64,000 bases of DNA. Source: Limanda limanda (taxonomy: Eukaryota > Chordata > Actinopteri > Pleuronectiformes > Pleuronectidae). Location of the stretch: contig NW_026870560.1 of the NCBI RefSeq assembly GCF_963576545.1, forward strand, positions 498,501 to 562,500, read 5' to 3'. Under the pieces are notes generated by a model. It searched no databases and was not told where the DNA came from. It saw only the letters and a list, made by a program, of their open reading frames with translations. Within the stretch, counting starts at the first letter, position 1. Each line of letters begins with the position of its first letter. The position numbers and the translations under genes are program-made. This document shows positions 53,741-63,867 of this stretch, in pieces.

Positions 53741-53897
53741 CAAGTCTCTCCGACCTTCACAAAAAAAGTTATTCAAGAATATCTCTTTCTCCTATGTGCT
53801 TTCATCCCTAACCCTAACCCTTCCGAAAGTCGGAGAAGCTCAAGGATGGTACCGATCGATGCGCGCTACCCCATTTAGTGGGGGTAGAGCCTACTTG
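53741..53897 (+). repeat. Short monomer A (157 bp), two hexamers at 53806-53817
   Basis: One CCCTAA is missing; the partner unit near 42624-42786 has three. Confidence 0.95.
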
Positions 53898-55173
53898 CAA
53901 GTCTCTCCGACCTTCACAAAAAAAGTTATTCAAGAATATCTCTTTCTCCTATGTGCTTTCATCCCTAACCCTAACCCTAACCCTTCCGAAAGTCGGAGAA
54001 GCTCAAGGATGGTACCGATCGATGAGCGCTACCCCATTTAGTGGGGGTAGAGCCTACTTGCAAGTCTCTCCGACCTTCACAAAAAAAGTTATTCAAGAAT
54101 ATCTCTTTCTCCTATGTGCTTTCATCCCTAACCCTAACCCTAACCCTTCCGAAAGTCGGAGAAGCTCAAGGATGGTACCGATCGATGCGCGCTACCCCAT
54201 TTAGTGGGGGTAGAGCCTACTTGCATGTCTCTCCGACCTTCACAAAAAAAGTTATTCAAGAATATCTCTTTCTCCTATGTGCTTTCATCCCTAACCCTAA
54301 CCCTAACCCTTCCGAAAGTCGGAGAAGCTCAAGGATGGTACCGATCGATGCGCGCTACCCCATTTAGTGGGGGTAGAGCCTACTTGCAAGTCTCTCCGAC
54401 CTTCACAAAAAAAGTTATTCAAGAATATCTCTTTCTCCTATGTGCTTTCATCCCTAACCCTAACCCTAACCCTTCCGAAAGTCGGAGAAGCTCAATAATG
54501 GTACCGATCGATGCGCGTTACCCCATTTAGTGGGGGTAGAGCCTACTTGCAAGTCTCTCCGACCTTCACAAAAAAAGTTATTCAAGAATATCTCTTTCTC
54601 CTATGTGCTTTCATCCCTAACCCTAACCCTAACCCTTCCGAAAGTCGGAGAAGCTCAAGGATGGTACCGATCGATGCGCGCAACCCCATTTAGTGGGGGT
54701 AGAGCCTACTTGCAAGTCTCTCCGACCTTCACAAAAAAAGTAATTCAAGAATATCTCCTCAGATTTGGGGGAATTTCGTCGGTCGACCTCTTCCGAAGGT
54801 CGTACAAGCTCGGGGATGGTACCAATCGATCCGCAGGACCCAAATTAGTCCAGATGCAACCACTTTCCAAGTCTCTCCGACCTTCACAAAAAAAGTTATT
54901 CAAGAATATCTCTTTCTCCTATGTGCTTTCATCCCTAACCCTAACCCTAACCCTTCCGAAAGTCGGAGAAGCTCAAGGATGGTACCGATCGATGCGCGCT
55001 ACCCCATTTAGTGGGGGTAGAGCCTACTTGCAAGTCTCTCCGACCTTCACAAAAAAAGTTATTCAAGAATATCTCTTTCTCCTATGTGCTTTCATCCCTA
55101 ACCCTAACCCTAACCCTTCCGAAAGTCGGAGAAGCTCAAGGATGGTACCGATCGATGCGCGCTACCCCATTTA

Positions 55174-58100
55174 GTGGGGGTAGAGCCTACTTGCAAGTCT
55201 CTCCGACCTTCACAAAAAAAGTTATTCAAGAATATCTCTTTCTCCTATGTGCTTTCATCCCTAACCCTAACCCTAACCCTTCCGAAAGTCGGAGAAGCTC
55301 AAGGATGGTACCGATCGATGCGCGCTACCCCATTTAGTGGGGGTAGAGCCTACTTGCAAGTCTCTCCGACCTTCACAAAAAAAGTTATTCAAGAATATCT
55401 CTTTCTCCTATGTGCTTTCATCCCTAACCCTAACCCTAACCCTTCCGAAAGTCGGAGAAGCTCAAGGATGGTACCGATCGATGAGCGCTACCCCATTTAG
55501 TGGGGGTAGAGCCTACTTGCAAGTCTCTCCGACCTTCACAAAAAAAGTTATTCAAGAATATCTCTTTCTCCTATGTGCTTTCATCCCTAACCCTAACCCT
55601 AACCCTTCCGAAAGTCGGAGAAGCTCAAGGATGGTACCGATCGATGCGCGCTACCCCATTTAGTGGGGGTAGAGCCTACTTGCAAGTCTCTCCGACCTTC
55701 ACAAAAAAAGTTATTCAAGAATATCTCTTTCTCCTATGTGCTTTCATCCCTAACCCTAACCCTAACCCTTCCGAAAGTCAGAGAAGCTCAAGGATGGTAC
55801 CGATCGATGCGCGCTACTCCATTTAGTGGGGGTAGAGCCTACTTGCAAGTCTCTCCGACCTTCACAAAAAAAGTTATTCAAGAATATCTCTTTCTCCTAT
55901 GTGCTTTCATCCCTAACCCTAACCCTAACCCTTCCGAAAGTCGGAGAAGCTCAAGGATGGTACCGATCGATGTGCGCTACCCCATTTAGTGGGGGTAGAG
56001 CCTACTTGCAAGTCTCTCCGACCTTCACAAAAAAAGTTATTCAAGAATATCTCTTTCTCCTATGTGCTTTCATCCCTAACCCTAACCCTAACCCTTCCGA
56101 AAGTCGGAGAAGCTCAAGGATGGTACCGATCGATGCGCGCAACCCCATTTAGTGGGGGTAGAGCCTACTTGCAAGTCTCTCCGACCTTCACAAAAAAAGT
56201 TATTCAAGAATATCTCCTCAGATTTGGGGGAATTTCGTCGGTCGACCTCTTCCGAAGGTCGTACAAGCTCGGGGATGGTACCAATCGATCCGCAGGACCC
56301 AAATTAGTCCAGATGCAACCACTTTTCAAGTCTCTCCGACCTTCACAAAAAAAGTTATTCAAGAATATCTCTTTCTCCTATGTGCTTTCATCCCTAACCC
56401 TAACCCTAACCCTTCCGAAAGTCGGAGAAGCTCAAGGATGGTACCGATCGATGCGCGCTACCCCATTTAGTGGGGGTAGAGCCTACTTGCAAGTCTCTCC
56501 GACCTTCACAAAAAAAGTTATTCAAGAATATCTCCTCAGATTTGGGGGAATTTCGTCGGTCGACCTCTTCCGAAGGTCGTACAAGCTCGGGGATGGTACG
56601 AATCGATCCGCAGGACCCAAATTAGTCCAGATGCAACCACTTTCCAAGTCTCTCCGACCTTCACAAAAAAAGTTATTCAAGAATATCTCTTTCTCCTATG
56701 TGCTTTCATCCCTAACCCTAACCCTAACCCTTCCGAAAGTCGGAGAAGCTCAAGGATGGTACCGATCGATGCGCGCTACCCCATTTAGTGGGGGCAGAGC
56801 CTACTTGCAAGTCTCTCCGACCTTCACAAAAAAAGTTATTCAAGAATATCTCTTTCTCCTATGTGCTTTCATCCCTAACCCTAACCCTAACCCTTCCGAA
56901 AGTCGGAGAAGCTCAAGGATGGTACCGATCGATGCGCGCTACCCCATTTAGTGGGGGTAGAGCCTACTTGCAAGTCTCTCCGACCTTCACAAAAAAAGTT
57001 ATTCAAGAATATCTCTTTCTCCTATGTGCTTTCATCCCTAACCCTAACCCTAACCCTTCCGAAAGTCGGAGAAGCTCAAGGATGGTACCGATCGATGCGC
57101 GCTACCCCATTTAGTGGGGGTAGAGCCTACTTGCAAGTCTCTCCGACCTTCACAAAAAAAGTTATTCAAGAATATCTCTTTCTCCTATGTGCTTTCATCC
57201 CTAACCCTAACCCTAACCCTTCCGAAAGTCGGAGAAGCTCAAGGATGGTACCGATCGATGCGCGCTACTCCATTTAGTGGGGGTAGAGCCTACTTGCAAG
57301 TCTCTCCGACCTTCACAAAAAAAGTTATTCAAGAATATCTCTTTCTCCTATGTGCTTTCATCCCTAACCCTAACCCTAACCCTTCCGAAAGTCGGAGAAG
57401 CTCAAGGATGGTACCGATCGATGTGCGCTACCCCATTTAGTGGGGGTAGAGCCTACTTGCAAGTCTCTCCGACCTTCACAAAAAAAGTTATTCAAGAATA
57501 TCTCTTTCTCCTATGTGCTTTCATCCCTAACCCTAACCCTAACCCTTCCGAAAGTCGGAGAAGCTCAAGGATGGTACCGATCGATGCGCGCAACCCCATT
57601 TAGTGGGGGTAGAGCCTACTTGCAAGTCTCTCCGACCTTCACAAAAAAAGTTATTCAAGAATATCTCCTCAGATTTGGGGGAATTTCGTCGGTCGACCTC
57701 TTCCGAAGGTCGTACAAGCTCGGGGATGGTACCAATCGATCCGCAGGACCCAAATTAGTCCAGATGCAACCACTTTTCAAGTCTCTCCGACCTTCACAAA
57801 AAAAGTTATTCAAGAATATCTCTTTCTCCTATGTGCTTTCATCCCTAACCCTAACCCTAACCCTTCCGAAAGTCGGAGAAGCTCAAGGATGGTACCGATC
57901 GATGCGCGCTACCCCATTTAGTGGGGGTAGAGCCTACTTGCAAGTCTCTCCGACCTTCACAAAAAAAGTTATTCAAGAATATCTCCTCAGATTTGGGGGA
58001 ATTTCGTCGGTCGACCTCTTCCGAAGGTCGTACAAGCTCGGGGATGGTACGAATCGATCCGCAGGACCCAAATTAGTCCAGATGCAACCACTTTCCAAGT

Positions 58101-58727
58101 CTCTCCGACCTTCACAAAAAAAGTTATTCAAGAATATCTCTTTCTCCTATGTGCTTTCATCCCTAACCCTAACCCTAACCCTTCCGAAAGTCGGAGAAGC
58201 TCAAGGATGGTACCGATCGATGCGCGCTACCCCATTTAGTGGGGGCAGAGCCTACTTGCAAGTCTCTCCGACCTTCACAAAAAAAGTTATTCAAGAATAT
58301 CTCTTTCTCCTATGTGCTTTCATCCCTAACCCTAACCCTAACCCTTCCGAAAGTCGGAGAAGCTCAAGGATGGTACCGATCGATGCGCGCTACCCCATTT
58401 AGTGGGGGTAGAGCCTACTTGCAAGTCTCTCCGACCTTCACAAAAAAAGTTATTCAAGAATATCTCTTTCTCCTATGTGCTTTCATCCCTAACCCTAACC
58501 CTAACCCTTCCGAAAGTCGGAGAAGCTCAAGGATGGTACCGATCGATGCGCGCTACCCCATTTAGTGGGGGTAGAGCCTACTTGCAAGTCTCTCCGACCT
58601 TCACAAAAAAAGTTATTCAAGAATATCTCTTTCTCCTATGTGCTTTCATCCCTAACCCTAACCCTAACCCTTCCGAAAGTCGGAGAAGCTCAAGGATGGT
58701 ACCGATCGATGCGCGCAACCCCATTTA
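55174..58727 (+). repeat. Tandem 9-mer duplication, 1451 bp offset
   Basis: Segment 55174-57276 matches 56625-58727; 1451 equals 7x163 + 2x155. The GGTACGAATC marker in B recurs at 56600 and 58051, and CTACTCCATT at about 55817 and 57268. The same doubling exists in the other 9 kb copy (45489 and 46934, offset 1445 because of a lost hexamer), so it predates the 11.1 kb duplication. Confidence 0.85.
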
Positions 58728-58902
58728 GTGGGGGTAGAGCCTACTTGCAAGTCTCTCCGACCTTCACAAAAAAAGTTATTCAAGAATATCTCCTCAGATT
58801 TGGGGGAATTTCGTCGGTCGACCTCTTCCGAAGGTCGTACAAGCTCGGGGATGGTACCAATCGATCTGCAGGACCCAAATTAGTCCAGATGCAACCACTT
58901 TC

Positions 58903-59059
58903 CAAGTCTCTCCGACCTTCACAAAAAAAGTTATTCAAGAATATCTCTTTCTCCTATGTGCTTTCATCCCTAACCCTAACCCTTCCGAAAGTCGGAGAAG
59001 CTCAAGGATGGTACCGATCGATGCGCGCTACCCCATTTAGTGGGGGTAGAGCCTACTTG
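58903..59059 (+). repeat. Short monomer A (157 bp), two hexamers at 58968-58979
   Basis: One CCCTAA is missing; first A of the first BAA trimer. Partner unit near 47792-47948 has three. Confidence 0.95.
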
Positions 59060-60502
59060 CAAGTCTCTCCGACCTTCACAAAAAAAGTTATTCAAGAATA
59101 TCTCTTTCTCCTATGTGCTTTCATCCCTAACCCTAACCCTAACCCTTCCGAAAGTCGGAGAAGCTCAAGGATGGTACCGATCGATGCGCGCAACCCCATT
59201 TAGTGGGGGTAGAGCCTACTTGCAAGTCTCTCCGACCTTCACAAAAAACGTTATTCAAGAATATCTCCTCAGATTTGGGGGAATTTCGTCGGTCGACCTC
59301 TTCCGAAGGTCGTACAAGCTCGGGGATGGTACCAATCGATCCGCAGGACCCAAATTAGTCCAGATGCAACCACTTTCCAAGTCTCTCCGACCTTCACAAA
59401 AAAAGTTATTCAAGAATATCTCTTTCTCCTATGTGCTTTCATCCCTAACCCTAACCCTAACCCTTCCGAAAGTCGGAGAAGCTCAAGGATGGTACCGATC
59501 GATGCGCGCTACCCCATTTAGTGGGGGTAGAGCCTACTTGCAAGTCTCTCCGACCTTCACAAAAAAAGTTATTCAAGAATATCTCTTTCTCCTATGTGCT
59601 TTCATCCCTAACCCTAACCCTAACCCTTCCGAAAGTCGGAGAAGCTCAACGATGGTACCGATCGATGCGCGCTACCCCATTTAGTGGGGGTAGAGCCTAC
59701 TTGCAAGTCTCTCCGACCTTCACAAAAAAAGTTATTCAAGAATATCTCCTCAGATTTGGGGGAATTTCGTCGGTCGACCTCTTCCGAAGGTCGTACAAGC
59801 TCGGGGATGGTACCAATCGATCCGCAGGACCCAAATTAGTCCAGATGCAACCACTTTTCAAGTCTCTCCGACCTTCACAAAAAAAGTTATTCAAGAATAT
59901 CTCTTTCTCCTATGTGCTTTCATCCCTAACCCTAACCCTAACCCTTCCGAAAGTCGGAGAAGCTCAAGGATGGTACCGATCGATGCGCGCTACCCCATTT
60001 AGTGGGGGTAGAGCCTACTTGCAAGTCTCTCCGACCTTCACAAAAAAAGTTATTCAAGAATATCTCTTTCTCCTATGTGCTTTCATCCCTAACCCTAACC
60101 CTAACCCTTCCGAAAGTCGGAGAAGCTCAAGGATGGTACCGATCGATGCGCGCAACCCCATTTAGTGGGGGTAGAGCCTACTTGCAAGTCTCTCCGACCT
60201 TCACAAAAAAAGTTATTCAAGAATATCTCCTCAGATTTGGGGGAATTTCGTCGGTCGACCTCTTCCGAAGGTCGTACAAGCTCGGGGATGGTACCAATCG
60301 ATCCGCAGGACCCAAATTAGTCCAGATGCAACCACTTTCCAAGTCTCTCCGACCTTCACAAAAAAAGTTATTCAAGAATATCTCTTTCTCCTATGTGCTT
60401 TCATCCCTAACCCTAACCCTAACCCTTCCGAAAGTCGGAGAAGCTCAAGGATGGTACCGATCGATGCGCGCTACCCCATTTAGTGGGGGTAGAGCCTACT
60501 TG

Positions 60503-60659
60503 CAAGTCTCTCCGACCTTCACAAAAAAAGTTATTCAAGAATATCTCTTTCTCCTATGTGCTTTCATCCCTAACCCTAACCCTTCCGAAAGTCGGAGAAG
60601 CTCAAGGATGGTACCGATCGATGCGCGCAACCCCATTTAGTGGGGGTAGAGCCTACTTG
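60503..60659 (+). repeat. Short monomer A (157 bp), two hexamers at 60568-60579
   Basis: One CCCTAA is missing; second A of the fourth BAA trimer. Confidence 0.95.
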
Positions 60660-62265
60660 CAAGTCTCTCCGACCTTCACAAAAAAAGTTATTCAAGAATA
60701 TCTCCTCAGATTTGGGGGAATTTCGTCGGTCGACCTCTTCCGAAGGTCGTACAAGCTCGGGGATGGTACCAATCGATCCGCAGGACCCAAATTAGTCCAG
60801 ATGCAACCACTTTCCAAGTCTCTCCGACCTTCACAAAAAAAGTTATTCAAGAATATCTCTTTCTCCTATGTGCTTTCATCCCTAACCCTAACCCTAACCC
60901 TTCCGAAAGTCGGAGAAGCTCAAGGATGGTACCGATCGATGCGCGCTACCCCATTTAGTGGGGGTAGAGCCTACTTGCAAGTCTCTCCGACCTTCACAAA
61001 AAAAGTTATTCAAGAATATCTCTTTCTCCTATGTGCTTTCATCCCTAACCCTAACCCTAACCCTTCCGAAAGTCGGAGAAGCTCAAGGATGGTACCGATC
61101 GATGTGCGCTACCCCATTTAGTGGGGGTAGAGCCTACTTGCAAGTCTCTCCGACCTTCACAAAAAAAGTTATTCAAGAATATCTCCTCAGATTTGGGGGA
61201 ATTTCGTCGGTCGACCTCTTCCGAAGGTCGTACAAGCTCGGGGATGGTACCAATCGATCCGCAGGACCCAATTTAGTCCAGATGCAACCACTTTCCAAGT
61301 CTCTCCGACCTTCACAAAAAAAGTTATTCAAGAATATCTCTTTCTCCTATGTGCTTTCATCCCTAACCCTAACCCTAACCCTTCCGAAAGTCGGAGAAGC
61401 TCAAGGATGGTACCGATCGATGCGCGCTACCCCATTTAGTGGGGGTAGAGCCTACTTGCAAGTCTCTCCGACCTTCACAAAAAAAGTTATTCAAGAATAT
61501 CTCTTTCTCCTATGTGCTTTCATCCCTAACCCTAACCCTAACCCTTCCGAAAGTCGGAGAAGCTCAAGGATGGTACCGATCGATGCGCGCTACCCCATTT
61601 AGTGGGGGTAGAGCCTACTTGCAAGTCTCTCCGACCTTCACAAAAAAAGTTATTCAAGAATATCTCTTTCTCCTATGTGCTTTCATCCCTAACCCTAACC
61701 CTAACCCTTCCAAAAGTCGGAGAAGCTCAAGGATGGTACTGATCGATGCGCGCTACCCCATTTAGTGGGGGTAGAGCCTACTTGCAAGTCTCTCCGACCT
61801 TCACAAAAAAAGTTATTCAAGAATATCTCTTTCTCCTATGTGCTTTCATCCCTAACCCTAACCCTAACCCTTCCGAAAGTCGGAGAAGCTCAAGGATGGT
61901 ACCGATCGATGTGCGCTACCCCATTTAGTGGGGGTAGAGCCTACTTGCAAGTCTCTCCGACCTTCACAAAAAAAGTTATTCAAGAATATCTCCTCAGATT
62001 TGGGGGAATTTCGTCGGTCGACCTCTTCCGAAGGTCGTACAAGCTCGGGGATGGTACCAATCGATCCGCAGGACCCAAATTAGTCCAGATGCAACCACTT
62101 TCCAAGTCTCTCCGACCTTCACAAAAAAAGTTATTCAAGAATATCTCTTTCTCCTATGTGCTTTCATCCCTAACCCTAACCCTAACCCTTCCGAAAGTCG
62201 GAGAAGCTCAAGGATGGTACCGATCGATGCGCGCTACCCCATTTAGTGGGGGTAAAGCCTACTTG

Positions 62266-62422
62266 CAAGTCTCTCCGACCTTCACAAAAAAAGTTATTCA
62301 AGAATATCTCTTTCTCCTATGTGCTTTCATCCCTAACCCTAACCCTTCCGAAAGTCGGAGAAGCTCAAGGATGGTACCGATCGATGTGCGCTACCCCATT
62401 TAGTGGGGGTAGAGCCTACTTG
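62266..62422 (+). repeat. Short monomer A (157 bp), two hexamers at 62331-62342
   Basis: One CCCTAA is missing. It follows a GGGGGTAAAGCC variant. Confidence 0.95.
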
Positions 62423-63710
62423 CAAGTCTCTCCGACCTTCACAAAAAAAGTTATTCAAGAATATCTCCTCAGATTTGGGGGAATTTCGTCGGTCGACCTC
62501 TTCCGAAGGTCGTACAAGCTCGGGGATGGTACCAATCGATCCGCAGGACCCAAATTAGTCCAGATGCAACCACTTTCCAAGTCTCTCCGACCTTCACAAA
62601 AAAAGTTATTCAAGAATATCTCTTTCTCCTATGTGCTTTCATCCCTAACCCTAACCCTAACCCTTCCGAAAGTCGGAGAAGCTCAAGGATGGTACCGATC
62701 GATGCGCGCTACCCCATTTAGTGGGGGTAGAGCCTACTTGCAAGTCTCTCCGACCTTCACAAAAAAAGTTATTCAAGAATATCTCTTTCTCCTATGTGCT
62801 TTCATCCCTAACCCTAACCCTAACCCTTCCGAAAGTCGGAGAAGCTCAAGGATGGTACCGATCGATGCGCGCTACCCCATTTAGTGGGGGTAAAGCCTAC
62901 TTGCAAGTCTCTCCGACCTTCACAAAAAAAGTTATTCAAGAATATCTCTTTCTCCTATGTGCTTTCATCCCTAACCCTAACCCTAACCCTTCCAAAAGTC
63001 GGAGAAGCTCAAGGATGGTACCGATCGATGTGCGCTACCCCATTTAGTGGGGGTAGAGCCTACTTGCAAGTCTCTCCGACCTTCACAAAAAAAGTTATTC
63101 AAGAATATCTCTTTCTCCTATGTGCTTTCATCCCTAACCCTAACCCTAACCCTTCCGAAAGTCGGAGAAGCTCAAGGATGGTACCGATCGATGTGCGCTA
63201 CCCCATTTAGTGGGGGTAGAGCCTACTTGCAAGTCTCTCCGACCTTCACAAAAAAAGTTATTCAAGAATATCTCCTCAGATTTGGGGGAATTTCGTCGGT
63301 CGACCTCTTCCGAAGGTCGTACAAGCTCGGGGATGGTACCAATCGATCCGCAGGACCCAAATTAGTCCAGATGCAACCACTTTCCAAGTCTCTCCGACCT
63401 TCACAAAAAAAGTTATTCAAGAATATCTCTTTCTCCTATGTGCTTTCATCCCTAACCCTAACCCTAACCCTTCCGAAAGTCGGAGAAGCTCAAGGATGGT
63501 ACCGATCGATGCGCGCTACCCCATTTAGTGGGGGTAGAGCCTACTTGCAAGTCTCTCCGACCTTCACAAAAAAAGTTATTCAAGAATATCTCTTTCTCCT
63601 ATGTGCTTTCATCCCTAACCCTAACCCTAACCCTTCCGAAAGTCGGAGAAGCTCAAGGATGGTACTGATCGATGCGCGCTACCCCATTTAGTGGGGGTAG
63701 AGCCTACTTG

Positions 63711-63867
63711 CAAGTCTCTCCGACCTTCACAAAAAAAGTTATTCAAGAATATCTCTTTCTCCTATGTGCTTTCATCCCTAACCCTAACCCTTCCGAAAGT
63801 CGGAGAAGCTCAAGGATGGTACCGATCGATGCGCGCTACCCCATTTAGTGGGGGTAGAGCCTACTTG
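63711..63867 (+). repeat. Short monomer A (157 bp), two hexamers at 63776-63787
   Basis: One CCCTAA is missing; last complete monomer of the window. Confidence 0.95.

Larger units (their letters stand above)
50668..59683 (+). repeat. 9 kb segment, copy 2
   Basis: This is the second copy of 39551-48572. It has its own two-hexamer unit at 53806 and 58968 and lacks the ones at 45762. It has one A fewer in the long A run (about 43256-43582 against 54367-54530) and one A more shortly after (44063-44389 against 55011-55500), so the offset returns to its earlier value. Confidence 0.9.
58728..61601 (+). repeat. (BAA)6 trimer higher-order repeat, 481 bp period
   Basis: Six successive B-A-A trimers give unit lengths 475, 481, 481, 475, 481 and 481 bp, the short ones having lost one hexamer (58968 and 60568). 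This is the most regular part of the window. Confidence 0.88.

Noticed and set aside
39551..59683. The 11.1 kb duplication as an assembly artefact
   Set aside because: Not ruled out, but the copies differ by several hexamer losses, one shifted A monomer and the 17-mer duplication, which a simple assembly duplication would not produce. Long reads would settle it.
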